DNA from: Prinia subflava
Taxonomy: Eukaryota; Chordata; Aves; Passeriformes; Cisticolidae
Assembly: GCF_021018805.1 (NCBI RefSeq)
Contig: NC_086253.1
Location: forward strand, 9,488,735-9,552,734
Length of the DNA stretch: 64,000 bases
Direction: 5' to 3'
Shown: positions 35,695 to 50,249 of the stretch, in pieces
How the letters are laid out: the number at the start of each line of letters is the position of its first letter
Numbering within the stretch: the stretch's first letter is position 1
Made by a program: the position numbers and the translations under genes
The notes under the pieces: generated by a model
Told to the model about the DNA's origin: nothing
The model's database searches: none
What the model saw: the letters and a program-made list of their open reading frames with translations, nothing else

Positions 35695-38600
35695 TACGCT
35701 TCTGAAATATTCTTGTCTTTCATTCCTTTCTTCTTTTCTTATGTGAACTTTCTTACACAGATATGTAATTTCATGAATTGGAATTCATAAATTGTTATAA
35801 AATGTCAGTTTGGGAATATTCAGTCTACAGTGAAGAAGCTCCATTCACTAACACTGAAATAGTTAAATAGATTACAAATATATTAATAGGATAACATTTT
35901 CATTACTATAATATAGAACTGAAAAGTCAGAAATCTCAACCTCTCAACCTGCAGGTATAATTAAATTTAAATGAATTGCATTTTCTCAAAGATTTTTTCC
36001 ATGGCCTCCAACAGACATAGGACCAGGATGGATTCCTGAAAGAGTTGGCAAAAAGCTACAGATTTACATGCTTAATGTCAAAATCTGAATAGCCAGAACC
36101 CAAACTCATTTTCTGCCTAGCCTCTCAGAGCACTGAGAGCTGTTTTCAGCACCAGCATTTCTGATGTGCCTTAACCTGTCTCAGTGTGAATGGCAGCTGT
36201 GATGTAACTCCCATCTGAGCTCTCCCAGGATACAGGAAGGCTGTGCATTTCCACATACACTGCTTCAGAGTCCTGATGAGAGCTAAGGTGTCCTCAGAAA
36301 CAGACACAAACTCTGAATAAGGCTCTGTATGTTGCTAAGCACTTGTTGTCAACCATAGTTTAGCATACAGCAATTTTCTGTGATTGGAGAGTCTGTGGTC
36401 CCATACTGTCTTCTGCTTGAAGGCAATCAAATCTGGCTTTTCTATATGAGCCTCCTTATATCTAAGCTAAAAATTGTTTTGGGAAGGGGCCAGACTGAAC
36501 CAGAGTGACTGAGGGAATTCTTCTCAAATCCGGCTTAGGTTACAATATCAGTAGAGCCTTGCTTCTCCTGAGAGGAGGCTGTGGCATTCCTGGAGAAGCA
36601 AAGCAATTTGCACTGCAGTTCTTGGCTACTTTATTTTGCACCAAAGAGTTACTTGACCATGACAGGAGACAGGAAGGGAGAAGGTGCCATGGAAGTCATG
36701 CTGTGTCACCCTTGTGCTTACTCCTCTCTTTCTGGCCAAATGAATATTTGATTAGTTGATATAAAGTCAAAGGATTTCAGATAGAGTTGGCTGCAGAAAA
36801 CGGATGTGTTTTACATAGCCGCGTTTGTCTCCCCTCAAATGAAACACAAAAATCCCCGTGTGTGATCAGTCCTACTCTTATCCAATGTGAAGAGTAAACC
36901 CAGAAGTCCCAGTCACTTTTATTGATGTTTTAGGAGAAATATTCCCTGTTATCTGCTGTGTTTGGAAGAACAAAGGGTCAGCGACAGAGGGGAGACAGCG
37001 AACAGCGTTACCTCATGCACGGATGAGAGGAGAGTTCAGGAAGCACTGACAGGAGTGTTTGCAAAGCCCAGGGGGCCTGGAGTGTCTGTGCTGTGGTATG
37101 AATTAAAGCTAACAAACTGTAATGTCTTTTGAAAATCTATCTGTTTACCCAAGGCACTGTCCAGAGCAAAAGATTTACCCTCAAGAAAGTTTAAGACAAA
37201 TATTTTTGAATATTTCACAGCTGCGGAGTATCCCAGACATTCCATGTTTTCTGGACACATCTGAAAGGTTCATTCCAAATTTGAGTCAATCAGCTTGATA
37301 ACCACTGTATTAAAATAATTAAGTATACTGGACAAAAAATAAAATTGAAGTCTCAGAGGAACTGGAAAGGGAATAAAGCAGTTTCAGGCTCCTGGCCATA
37401 TTTAAGCACGGCAGGTAGAAGCAGGATGAAGTGTTGTTCCTTTGGGAGATGGGGGTTTCCAGTTCACTAGTTTATAATAACAGGGACTCAGTAACTTGTA
37501 GAATTAATTTCAAAGCCATACTAAAAGCTGAAGGGGAGAGTAAGGAAGCACAGTCTGAAGAAGGCACATTGGGTACAATTTGATGCACTACTAAGTTTCA
37601 CCAGCTATCACCTGGGGAAGGGAAAAATATATTTATAAATAGATTTATATTAATCAAAGAGTGGATTAACACCTTGGGGCCAGTGGTAGACAACAGCCTG
37701 TGGTCAGTTGCCGGGTTGCAGAGAGCAGCTTTGATTTCAGCAGCTCGCCAAGATGACTTCTGTTAGGTGGCATCAGAAAAACTTGGTTTTACAGACAACT
37801 ATATTCATTGTTTCAGCTCCCCAGAGAAACATATACAGAGAGTGTATAATTCCCCTGTGTGAACTCCTTAATGCAGGCTGGGAAATAGTTCTGGAAGCAA
37901 GGCACGCTTTGGACAGGTTACTGCATTATTCCTTTTAGGAATGATCTCATCATCTAGTTGAAAAGAAATGTCGGCTCAGTGTTTCTGGAAATTGAAATTC
38001 TCTCAGTCGAGAATGGTTGTTTGCTATGGGGATTAAAATGTTACCTCTCCGAGGAATTTTTACAGAAAAAAAATGCAAAGAGAATTCTGTACTTGAGCAG
38101 GACCAGGGGGTGTTGAAAACTCAAAGGAAGGGCGGGAGTGAAGTATGTTGGCCATCTTCAGATATAAACACAGAATGAAAAGTCAATGTTGAGTTAAAAT
38201 CCTGTAACATGTTTAAAATGGCGTCATAGCATCCAGGAAAGCTCATGAGAGGCTCACCTTTCATCAAAGTTTGGAGCAGAAACAGCAACACAAAAGAGGT
38301 GCACTCCATCATTTCTGTCAGCTGACATTGATGGCTGAGGCTCGTGGTCACAAACAGTGCATTTGACAAATTTCTGCTGTATACACTTGATATGATTCAG
38401 AATATACTTGTCACTGATACGAAGCCTGAAATTGAGAACTAACTCATGAATGCACAAATTTCATTTATGATTAAAGATGCTTGCAACATGACAGCTTAAG
38501 TAACATCTATGTGAATTTTTTTCCTAAAAGTGTTTAAAAAGCAAACCAAAGAAGCTCTATTAGTAACAAACTTTTCAAAAGAAGGTAACACAAAATATTT

Positions 38601-41465
38601 TATTTACTCAGTGTCTGGAACTGTGAACTAAAGGTTATGTCACTCTCCAGTTTGGTAAGACATGATTTTTTTCATTATATCAGGTAGAAATCAACTGTAA
38701 ATTGGGTTCTTCAGACTCACATTTATGTTGAAATCTAAGAAAAGGCAGGGCAGTGGGTTTAGTTTTCCATGTATTTTTGAAAGATAAGATGCATCATTCC
38801 TTTCATCTATGCTTTAAAAAACAAACAAAAAAGCCCCAGTAGCAGTGCTGTAGCCCAGAATTGGTTCAGAGTTGTAAATCCTAATATTCTTCTTATAGTT
38901 TGATACTTGATGTCTAAGACCAAAAAAAGGGCAAGATTTTAGATTCATGCTATACACCTACTTAGATGTATGGTGAGTTGGCTCTTAATTTTGATAACAA
39001 CTCCTAATTCTAGTAATTCAATAGTGGAGTGATGGATTCTACTTCAGTGTCAAGTTCATTATCTCAAGACAGTTCTGATGACAACTGTATCCTTGATAGG
39101 ATTTAATCAGTCTGCTCCCATTAAATCCCTGGAACAGCATTACTTATACATATGATGCATGTTTAATCTCCTATGATTAAGTGACTCCCAAAAAAGCAGA
39201 GACATCTAAATGAAGAGGAGTTGAAGGATTACTATTCTTCTAGCAGGATGACAGGTCTCTACATCCCCTGGTTTTTCACATGGCATTGCTGAGTTGTGGT
39301 GTATGGCTTGTCTTACATTTCTGGGTTATAGAATGGGCAGTGGGCTCTGACTTAGCAGAAGGAGCCAGGTGAGTAATTTTGATAACATCAGACTTTAGTC
39401 TCCAAACCCTCAAAACACTCTGCTCTGAAACATCTGCTCCTCAAAGAAAAGGGGGCAAGAAAAAAGAACAAAAACAAGGCACCAAGCATTTCCCAAGAAA
39501 ACTTGAGGAGCAGAGTGAGATATTTTCCTTCCAGACAGCATTCTAGGTTTCATATGTTGTAGACAGAGATGGATCAGTGAGTGTGAGTGGACAGATCGGG
39601 TTTTATTTCTTCTTGAAGTCACAAGGGACTTACAACACATGAAAACTGAAGCAAACATGTAGAGCACTCAGGCACTAACAGGTATTAAGAGAAACTGCAG
39701 AAGTTACCTTGACGTAGAAATATGGTTGCAGAGATAAAAAATACCCCATGGCTTGCTGCTCTTTGATGCAACTTTTAAGCCCTCATCACAAATGCACAGA
39801 CTGCAGATGACTCACAAAGACCCTGGAGTGATGCTGAACATGCAAAGACCACATCCAGGGACTGTCTTTTGCTCTTCTCTGAAAGAAGCAGTGTGTAAGG
39901 CTGTGGAAGTGAAGTTCTGGGGGAAAAAAGGCATTTAAATAGAGGATTTTTGTGCAAGACAAATCTATTTTAGAGGAAAGTTACTTCTAGTGTAACCTGC
40001 AACTCGCTGCTTAAGGGGGCAGACATGGAGGATAATTCAGAAGATATTCAATTACCAAAAGAGAGGAGGTTAAATAAGCACTTATTCAACATAAAATCAA
40101 GATGCCAAGAACAAATTAATCAAGGCACTCAGGGATAAGAAGAGATAAATGTGCTAATTTCCTACACAACAATGTTACTGACCTGTGTCATAATAGCAAT
40201 TGAAATGCATTTTTGAGCATAAATTCAGCTTTCTGGGGAGAAATGAAACTTGGTGAGATCTCCAGGACTGGAATGCTGCTTCTTCTCCTATTACCTCTTT
40301 AGGAAGGGATGAGTGGACAAAGAGGGAGGTAGAGTGTTATTCTATGTCAAAAATTATATTGTTTGCTGGAACCACTTAGAGCTCAGAAGCAAACATTTAA
40401 TGACTCTTTACAAGGCAATATCCTAACAGGTAGGACAGAGTGCCAGAGACCAAGGACTTGAGCACAAGCTGATGAGCCTCATACTAGGAGCAAGAAAGCA
40501 TGTAGGCTACTGAGCCAGGCAAAATAAGGGAATCAAAACATAGGGAGGGGAAGCTGTGGAGTTGATAGTCACTAATAACAGTTCACAGCAAAGAAGAGAA
40601 ATCATCCTGTGGTCAGAAAAAAAGGCACTTACATGATAAGCTGTAAAATTGCTAATAGAAGAGAAAAAAAAAAAAAATAGGAGGAAAAGAGGAACACAGC
40701 ATGATGAAGCATCCTCCCTTTTCATAGATCAGTTTGTTGATGACTGGTTGGCCAGCACATCTCATTGGGTGTCCAGCAGTGGTGTGTGAACATGAAAATG
40801 GTTGGGCTTATAATGGGTATTTCCAGCTCATTGCAATGTATAGAAACAATAAATGAGATGTGGCTGTGTATTCCTAAGCTGTGTGCCTGGTCATGCTCCT
40901 CAGCCTCTGCAGCTGCTAAATGGTGACAGAATAAAGGGAACTTCAGTGTCACTCATCAGCATCTGCCTCTTTGCACCTGAGCCAGCTTGTTTGCACCTTG
41001 CCAGAATTTTTGACAGGAACTGCTGAAAAGTCTTGCACTTGCTGCTGTTCAGAATACAGCTGTTGCCTAAAAAAAAAAAAAAGAAAAAGATAAGTTTTGA
41101 TATTAAAATGTGAACATGGGGAATACTGCTCCAAATCATTGTGCAATCAGACTTTTACTACTAGCCTGTTCAGAGTGAGCTCTGTGTGATGCTGCATAGC
41201 TTTATGTAACTACAACTTCAAGTGCTCATGATTTGAGCACATCTGTTCTGCATCTGCTTTACATGAGTTGTTCCACAGAGTCAAAAATGTGAGAACAGCT
41301 TTTATCACATCAATTGGAGGTAAAAAACCCAAACGGAAAAGCATGAATAAAAATAAATTTAAAACAGTTAGAAACCTGTGGCTGGAAATTAAATTACTCC
41401 AGCTAAAAATTCAGACCTGAGTGCTAAAATGAGATAATGGTAATAACAATAATATTAAAAAATGT
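35695..41465. other. Non-coding DNA, no gene seen
   Basis: AT-rich unique-looking sequence. Open frames are at most 86 codons, unrecognised. A few CpG-containing words cluster at 36,815-37,025 without reaching CpG-island density. Short A tracts occur near 40,664-40,677 and 41,069-41,090. Confidence 0.55.
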
Positions 41466-41820
<355 letters not shown>

Positions 41821-44355
41821 TATTGAGGAATAGAGATTAGGAGATAAAGCTAATAACTGGTTGAGGCACAAAGAAAACTACAGGGTCAGGAAAGTCTTGG
41901 ATAAAAGCAATATTTTGCAAGTAAATTTGGAACAAAGAAATATGTAAAGAAGTGAGAGGGGTTTTTTAATAATAAATGATGTCTATAGAATTGCCTACAA
42001 TATAGAAAAGATATATTTCTCTTTTGACTTTGTGGAGCAGTCAATATGCTGTGATGGCAGCACATCTAGTGATGACAATAGTGTATTTTCTCTTCTGACA
42101 GTGAATCAAAGAAATATTAAAAAGAAGTTATGAAGTTGTATATTTTTATATCAGTAGGTCTGGATGGCTTGCATCAGAGAGTTTAAAATGTTTTTTGAGA
42201 GGCTGTCTGTATCCTTAGCACTGATTTTCAATAAAACTTAAAACAGTAAGCTTGTTTCAGAAAATTGAAAGGAAGCTAGGGCTATAAGAAAATATGAAAA
42301 AAGCAAAGTAGAGGGTTTGATGGGCCTACTGGGCCTTTCAGCTCTAAAGAATGGCCAAACTAAGGAGGGGTAGTAAAACTGTTTCTTATTCCCTAGTATA
42401 TATTGAAAATAAGTTGTACTAGTTAACTTGATATATTCTCTCAATGAAGTAATATGTTTGGTTGAAAAAGTAATACAGCTGATACAAGCACAGAACCTTC
42501 TACAACTTCTGACCACATTTTATTAGAAATTTAGGTATTACAAAGTGAAAAAAATGCACATTAATTGTGTGCTTTTTAACCTTAATTGAAAACTCACTGC
42601 ACGGATATCTAAATACAGCTGGCCAATGAGCATGATAATATTTAGCATTTTTCTTAAAAGCTTCCAGAGAAGATTGGCAGGTGAGATTGAGATGACTGTG
42701 AGTGTCATAAGCTGTGAAGATGATCCCCCATAGCAAGTCTGGCAATAAAACCCAAGGCAGTTGGACACAGGCCATGTTCTCCTTGGCTGAAGCTGGCATG
42801 GAGGTCACAGCAGATAGAGAGAGACGTGAAGGGGAGCTCATGCTATGCTGCTCTATGGTGTTTCCAAGTATTTCCTCTCATTGGAAAAGACCTGAACTGT
42901 TAAAAACTACAGGTGAATTTTACAAGGAGAATTGCACAAGTGAAAACAAGTGACTTCTTTCAAGAAGGATTTTATTAAAGGGCAGACAGTACGGAGAAGG
43001 AACAGGGGAAGGATGAAAAGATAAAAAAATTGTTCTTTATACTGATACAATCAAAGAGCTCTGCTGGCTTAGATTAATGCAGAGAAGATTAAGGGGATGA
43101 CTTCATGTAGATTTGTAAGTACTGACATGAGAACAAAAATCTCATAATAGAGTGTCCTTCAGTACAGCAGTCTGAGACATAATAGTAAGTGTTGGGTGGA
43201 GGCTCAGGTTAGAAGGATAAGATGAGACAAAAAAGATGCATTAAAGACACTGGGTCTGCCTTTTGCAGTGCTGTGTTCATGATCCTCAGAAATGCTTAAA
43301 TTAAATTTGTTCCACAGGGAACAGGACAGGGAAGACTGAGCCCACCCTGAGCACACATCTAGACAACTCCAACCCTGCTTCTCATGCAGCTGAGCTGTTG
43401 GGCAGCCAGTCTGTATGCTCAGGTGGTCACCAAGAAGTGACCTAACTTCGGTCCAGTGGAGAGTGTACCAGACGGGAGGTAGGAGAGCTACAGCTTTGGT
43501 CTCTGGTCCTGGATCCTCGTTTTTGCCTTTCCCACAGGAAATCAATTCAGGAAGACTCCATAATTTTATTTTATTTTCCATTCACTCACTTAAAGGAGTT
43601 GGTGAAACATAGTCTGGAGTAGGCTGTAACATCTACCAATTAGGATTAAGCCTAACCCAGTTTTAACTAATCATGGTAAAAGAGGGAAAAAGACAAGTGG
43701 ACAGACTGAGCACAACTGCCCCATGAGGAAAAAAAAATAGAAAAACAATTCTAAAGAATAAAATACATCTTTAGTTAGTGTTAATTTTTCCCACACAGGC
43801 AGAATCCTTTCAAACTCTTCCTGGAGAGTAAAAGTGAACGGAAGGTTAAAACCATGAAGATATGTTTCCCTGATGCAGGATTGTCTCACATTAGCATTAA
43901 TATAAATTATCCATATGCTTCACAGTCTGAACAGGCTCAGTGTTTAAATTGACTCCACAGGAACTATTAGGAACAAAGCAAACTGCACAAGAGGCTCCTG
44001 GAATACCTAATAGCACAGGCTAGTAAGATCTTCCTTTATTTTCTTAGGAGCCCCATGAAGGTAAATATGTACCTTGGAAGAAGAGTCTGAGCATTATTAT
44101 CTACACACACTGGAGGCAAAGCTCATTCTTTTTAAGGATGGAGACCATAAGTAAAACCTACTGAAAACGAGAAATAGAAGATAAATTTTTAAAGTGCTAT
44201 TTTAGCTGTGAGATATTTTTTTCAGATATGTCAGTTGCTGTCCAAAACCTAAAGTGACTGGGTTTTTTTTCCCTTCTTGGTCTTTAGTGTGCAGAATTTT
44301 TTAGTAAAAATATAATGGAGACCTATTCAAAAGCATGACAGCCTTTGGAGGGAGA
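41821..44355. other. Non-coding DNA, no gene seen
   Basis: No recognised exon, RNA gene or transposon. The longest frames (113 codons minus at 42,500-42,841; 125 codons minus at 43,204-43,581) overlap other frames and resemble no known protein. Confidence 0.5.
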
Positions 44356-44360
44356 TTTCC
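44356..44360. repeat. Target-site duplication, left copy (TTTCC)
   Basis: TTTCC precedes the LTR start and recurs at 44,833-44,837 right after the LTR end. A 5-bp duplication is typical of ERVL-type elements and of some ERVs of other classes. Confidence 0.85.
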
Positions 44361-44832
44361 TGTGGGAATTGAGCTGGAGGCCCTACTAGAGAGTGAGGAG
44401 AAATCCTTAGTTTGGAGCTTTGGGAAACCCCCACTGTTATGGTGAGAAGAGTTGTCTTATGGGAAGTTTTCATGTAAATTGGTTTGTTCATATAAGGTTA
44501 TGTTCTAGCATGTTCCGGGTTTCTGTTTCCCAATTGGTTCAATTTTGCTGCAGTGATTTGCATATTCCTAATCTCTGCATTCTATTGGCTCCTTCCCTTT
44601 AAGCTCCGCCCCTACCTACCTTATGTAAGTCACTGTAACCCTCTGGCCCTCACACTTCTGGTGAACCCTACACTCAGATTGCCTTGCTGTTTGGTTTTTT
44701 GCCCCTTATGAAAGTTCTTTCTTTTTCAGGTCACTGAATTGTCTCATTTATTTTGCCTTCAAAGGGACTTTTGCCCCCAAAATCCCATGGTGACACCCCG
44801 GTCTCCCCATCTGGGCCTGGGGATTGTCACCA
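44361..44832 (+). mobile_element. Solo LTR, 472 bp, ERVL-like
   Basis: Starts TGTGGGAATT and ends GATTGTCACCA, giving TG...CA ends flanked by perfect TTTCC copies. Inside, ATTGG (inverted CCAAT box, about 44,584) and CCGCCC (GC box, about 44,606) sit close together as in a promoter, followed by C/T-rich sequence to the right end. This favours plus orientation. No canonical AATAAA was found, so the orientation is less sure than for the 35.2 kb LTR. No internal viral sequence adjoins it, so it is a solo LTR. Family is inferred from duplication length and general LTR layout. Confidence 0.83.
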
Positions 44833-44837
44833 TTTCC
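44833..44837. repeat. Target-site duplication, right copy (TTTCC)
   Basis: Identical to 44,356-44,360 and adjacent to the CA end of the LTR. Confidence 0.85.
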
Positions 44838-46796
44838 ATGTTACTGTAGACAAATTATCTCATGCAGCAGATTTCTAGATTGGGAAAACTCTCTTACATG
44901 TTTCTGTCTTAAAAACTTGTTCAAATTCATGTATTCTGCTTATAAAATTAAATCAGTTGCTTCTCAATAGAAACCTGTTTTTCATGCTTTTTTGGAATAG
45001 CTGTATGGGAAAAAAAAGTAAATAAGTGAAATTACATATTTCAATTTTGTTTAGTTATTCAACCAATAAATGTTCATTGCTTGACTGTTCCTGAATGAAT
45101 ATATTTTAATTGTAATACTCCCCAAGATATTAATATCATCAGTGTGCTAGAGCAATACATTTCAGAGACAGAACTACTAGCCATTATTTTACATAATATT
45201 TTAGTTAATTTTTTAAATATTAATGAATGCAAATGAACAAAATAAATTTTTTTGTAACTTCCATCACCCACACAGTGTCAGGAAATGTATTTCATCCAAT
45301 AAACTCTAGGCAAATTGATTTTTACTACAAGAAGATGTGAGCCAAGGTCTGTAAATATCTAATGTTAGATTTCTTACTATTTTTTATTCCATAAGGCAGC
45401 TGGAGTGTGAACTCAGTGAAATCTTGGCTTCACAAGCTCCTGTGTTGGCAACAGTGGATTGAATTTCATCTTGTTATTTTAATTTAAATCAAAGCCACAA
45501 ATATCAATTAATCTTCGTTTTACAAAAACTCATCCTTTTATTTCCCCCTTCTCTACTCCTATCCCTGCTGGAGCCATAAGGTTTGGTTTTCCTTCTATGA
45601 ACTAAGAATACTGACTCCTACTGATGCTGAGCAGGTAGAGATGCTCAGTAAGAGCGCTATGAATGCTACTGAACATCCTGAGCACAGGCACAGATCTGTA
45701 TATGTCTTAATTTTAAAATGACTTCTTCATCTGAGCCTTTTTATATCCTTGAATATTTCTGTAGAACTTAGCATAAAACCTGTCTTGCATAAAGATAGTC
45801 TCATGTGTATTTGCAGGATTGGGGCCATAGAGAGTAACCCGTATCACAGCATTATTTTTAATTACACTCTACTATATGAATAAGCCCTCACTAGTCATTA
45901 TTAATTTTAGATGAAGTAAAACATTAGTTCAAGTAAAAATCTCAACTACCCTTGCTGCACTGGAGTTGTTTTTCAATTAAGAAAATATTTGATCCATTAA
46001 AGTGAATGCTAAATATGATATGGATATCATAAACACACAGCACTACACTGAAAAATTCTTGCAGAAAATGAAAGCTCCCTTTCAACTCCAAGGGCGTAAA
46101 AGATTTATTAGCAGTTTAGAAAGCTCTTGTTTGAAATTGACTACAAATTTCCTTCAAATGTAGCTTGGGGTTTTTTTTATTTTCTGTTGTGAAAATTCAA
46201 ATATGTGTCGTAGGTGAGGACAGTGTATGTGATTCCCTCTAAAAGTAAAGCTAGGCTCCTTCCTCTGATGAAGTTCTTTCCCTCTGTCCAACCACCACCC
46301 CCAAATGTACATGCATATCATACAGGCATGACAAGTTACAGCACTGCCTTCCATACCCAAATCTGCTCCTAGGTGAGGGAGAGGCAATTCCACACAAGAC
46401 ACACATACCTCTTGAAGCCATGCTGCTGCATATCCCACTGTAGATCTGCATTTAAAATATATTCTTTACACCAAATACCTCTATTACCCTGAATTCCTCT
46501 ACTGAACTCTTTTCATTATGGGCAAAACTGTCAGACCTGCAGAAAACTGTCTTCAGCTGGAAATTCATCTTCCATTTAGGAAGCCCAAGGCAGTTAAAAG
46601 GGACCTTGCAGTATGCTTGGCAATTCAACTCATGTTGCTTCATATTTCCTCACAGCTTCAGGAGAATCTGCCTTTTTTAACTGATCAACTGCTGATTAAC
46701 ACTACCAGAATTAAAATCTTTTTCCAGATCCTTCAATGCAAAGACATAAAAAGGACAGATTTGAAATCTAGCATGTTTAAGCCTTACAAATTAATA
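44838..46796. other. Non-coding DNA, no gene seen
   Basis: AT-rich unique-looking sequence, without recognisable exon or repeat. Open frames are at most 94 codons and unrecognised. Confidence 0.55.
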
Positions 46797-46915
46797 TAGG
46801 TTGGAAGGAGTTTCTGGATATTAATTATTTCAACCTCCTGCTCAGAGCAAGGTCATATTCAAAGGCGGATCACCTTGTCAAGTTTTAATGTCTCTAATGA
46901 CCAAGATTTCATCTG
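46797..46915 (-). mobile_element. Old CR1 LINE 3' fragment
   Basis: TAGGTTGGAAGGAG, followed by TTTCAACCTCCTGCTCAGAG and then AAGGTCA, is the reverse complement of the 3' end of avian CR1 non-LTR retrotransposons. The match fades into degraded sequence by about 46,915. CR1 copies are normally 5'-truncated and anchored at the 3' end, as here. The divergence is high, so it is an old copy and the right boundary is approximate. Confidence 0.85.
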
Positions 46916-48467
46916 GTAATTAGGGTCTATGGATACAAAGTTTGAGATACTTTGAATTTCAGAAAAATATTATCTTTTATTAGACCAGCAGATATAGCTG
47001 AAATAAACAGAAAAACTTTCCAGCTCTTAACTATGTGGATAAACTGGCATTTTGAGTCAATCCAGCACTGTTAATTACATCAAAGCCATCATTAGCAACA
47101 GCATGAACTTTCAAACTGTTGCCTTGACATGAAAATTAGCATTTCAGTGATCAAAGCAAGGTTTTGGATGATGCTCAGACCTTGCCAGCCTTGGCATACC
47201 ACCAGAAGGAGGGTCATGAAAGGCTTTGGAAATCAGCATTTTTGATGACAGACAGGAGTTCCAGTACTGAAGGACTGCTGTCTTGTTCCCCAGGAGTTTC
47301 CCTCTGGTAGAAAAGGACAGGAACTTTAGAGAACCCTCCTGGCCCTGTCTGTGTCAGTACAGACTCTCCTCTTAGCTGCCACCACATGGAGGGTGGTGGC
47401 CAAAGGGAAACTCAGTAAAACTCACTGAGCGGTGCTCTATTGCATATGAGATTCCTGTTTGCATTCAGATTCTATATTCACTGCAGCCATCTGAATTGCC
47501 TTGATCATTGGCATTCAAGTGGTTATTCCCCAATTTTACCACTTCAATTCACTGTTCTGCAGAATTACTGCAATACCATAATGAGATGTGCTAAGAACCT
47601 TTGGAATTTAGACCACTAAGTAGTGCAGGGCCCTGCAGCATGGGATCAGACTGTTGGAACTCCACTGAAGCCTGTGGTCCTGCTAGCATTTCTTACTGAG
47701 AGTGCTAAAATGCTAAACTGTAATTATAAATACCCCTCAAATGCTGACATTTCTAAGCTGTGTTTGCTTTTCTGGAAGGGGAATTTGCTGATTTACAGAA
47801 GAGGGATTTGGAAAATTTAATCCCTCAGAATTAAACCTTTTCCAGAGTACATGTTCATATATGTCCAAGGCAGTTTAATTAAGAATGGAACACTAAGAAG
47901 GTGTGTCTTAGAATGTGAATGCTGGCAAATTGCCCAGTTAAGGTGTCAGGCTGACATAAGCTGGGGACTCTTATTCTGGCTTAAAAGCTGCTCTGCAGAG
48001 GCCATAGGGTGGCTGGTCTGTAATGCTCTGATTACCCAATGTCACAGAGTGAGTTGTAATGTGAGATCCCAGTAGAAGGAACATGACCAACCCAGAGCAT
48101 CAGCATGTTCAACTTCAAGCAGTGAAGGGTAATAAAACTGTCTTTTTCTCAAGCTTTGTTTTGAATTTTTGGTTTATCTATCAGACTGTGTATACAGGGG
48201 GCAGCTGGATCAAGGCTCCAAGCTCCTGAGGGGTTTCTGTACCCATGTGTATTTCCTTGTGCCCAGATAAGAGCTTAGTCCCAGACATGACCTGTAAAAG
48301 GTGGCTTCAGCTAATGAAATGTGGATGTCTGTGCCCTTTCAAGCAGTCCTGGGATCTTCTTTCAGTCAATGGGCAGAATTTTTTCTTCAGACACCAATTA
48401 TCCTAAAATAGACACTTATATTTGGTCAGATAAATTCCCTTCCATTCAGCAGAACTTGGATTTTAGG

Positions 48468-48495
48468 ATGACACAGACATAAATGTCTATGTCAT
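48468..48495. repeat. Small near-perfect hairpin, 13-bp arms
   Basis: ATGACACAGACAT (48,468-48,480) and ATGTCTATGTCAT (48,483-48,495) are reverse complements with one mismatch and a 2-nt spacer. Too short for an RNA gene. It may form a small cruciform or be chance. Confidence 0.6.
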
Positions 48496-49784
48496 AGATG
48501 TCTTAGGAGAAGTGAATTCCCCCAAGTATTCATGTGTTTGTTGTTATACACCTGTTAAGACAAATGATACCCAGTTTGGATCCTAATTTAACACTCTGTA
48601 TCAGGACTGCAAACCAGTGGTATTCTCCCAGAATAATTACAGAGAAGAATAATTATAAGAGTAAATTCAGGCTGATTCAGGCTTACCTCTTACCTGAGGT
48701 AAGATACTTAGAACGGCGTGAAAAGAAGAACTGACACATGCCTTTGAAACCATATTTAGGCCATATTTCAGTAAGAAAAACATTAATTCTGTCCCAGTGG
48801 AGGAAACACCTGTGAAAATTGAACACAATGGGTTACTTGCTCTGTGTTTAATGATTTTGATTCAAGCTATCAGTGTTAAAATCGTTCACTAATACTACTT
48901 TTTGTCAGAAAGTTCCAGAAGGAATTCATATTAGAGGTTTGAATCTGGAACCTCCAGGTAAGTCCACTGATCCTGAGGTTCTCCCTAATATGAAAAATCT
49001 TTTTTGTTTGATCAGAAGAAGCTTTGAAACCCTTGGAAAACTATTTGAAAAATTGAAACCTGAACATTTCTGTTTAAATGAAGTATTTTTCACTGCTTTC
49101 TCCAGTTTAAATTTCTTGTATTTACTATTATTATTCTTTACACATTACCCAACTACAAATACTGCTGTCACAAAGAGCTGGAATCCTGTGATGCTCATCC
49201 TAGAATCGGACAGATTTATTTCAATGAAGATATTACTGCAAAACAGAGGATGTCTTTCACATAATAACTTTTCTCAGATCCTGCACTGACATAGAATTTT
49301 CTAATCCATTTAAATGATACTGGTGTGGTTTCAGGCATGGTCCATATGGCACTTATTACTGTAAATACTGCTTTGATCTTTCTTTTCCCTTTACAATTCC
49401 AGTCTCATGGCTTGGTATTTAAAGATTTTTCACCTGCCTTCTCTACCTGGTACAAACATGACCAGTAGCAAAGAATATGAGCCAGCGTTTTGTGTACTTT
49501 CATCAAGGTTTATTATAAATTATAAAAGTGGTTTTCCAAGGAATCCCCCCAATATAATTTTCTCTTGCAGTGCAGGTTTGCACTCTCTGATGGCTGTTTC
49601 TAAACCCTGTGGCTACACCAGCCTCAGGAGAGGGCAGTGGTCATTGAGTGCTCATTTCCCACCAAACCCTGGCTCAGTGTGCACCACAGCTGCAATGGTG
49701 ATGATGATGAATAAAGTAATGGATGTGTTTTAATAGCTGAAATTAATGTAATGTAAGGCACTGCACTAGATAGTATACTCACAG

Positions 49785-49820
49785 AAAAACAACAACAACA
49801 ACAAAAAAAGAAACAAAAAA
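49785..49820. repeat. (CAA)n / A-rich tract
   Basis: About five CAA units are followed by A runs broken by single G and C. Low-complexity sequence with no retroposon body recognised upstream. Confidence 0.8.
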
Positions 49821-50249
49821 GGTAGATCATGCCCCAGTGGGTTTATAACCTTAAGTAAATCAAAATATTGCAAATAGATATTAACAGGTAGGAAAAACTT
49901 TAATGAGTGTCTCCAGTGCATCAGCAGCCTAACTGCTCCCAAATGATTTGTTTTCTTATTATGAAATTCAGGTGGAAATCATAGAAAATCAAGGGGAAAT
50001 ATCAGCTTGCAAAGTTCACCTAGTCTATCCCCTGCCAAAGGTAGAAACCTCCATATTTATGCCATTCCTACATTTAAACAGATATATACACTATGTTGCA
50101 TGTACTACAGCTGAGCAACCAATCACAGAGTTCTGTTAACTTTATCACTGCACACTTTCTCTTGATGTTTAGTATGAACTTTACATGCCAGAATTCATCA
50201 TAGAGATGAGAAACAGATTTTTCCATTCTTCTTGACAGCAACATTTTTC

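Larger units (their letters stand above)
46916..50249. other. Non-coding DNA, no gene seen
   Basis: No recognised gene. The longest frame is 138 codons on the plus strand (48,873-49,289). It has a hydrophobic Leu/Phe-rich middle but no identifiable domain and AT-rich, gene-unlike composition. A small hairpin lies at 48,468-48,495 and a CAA/A-rich tract at 49,785-49,820. Confidence 0.5.

Noticed and set aside
48873..49289. 138-codon plus-strand frame
   Set aside because: Unrecognised product, AT-rich composition like the flanks, hydrophobic run explained by T-rich codons, and no promoter or splice context.
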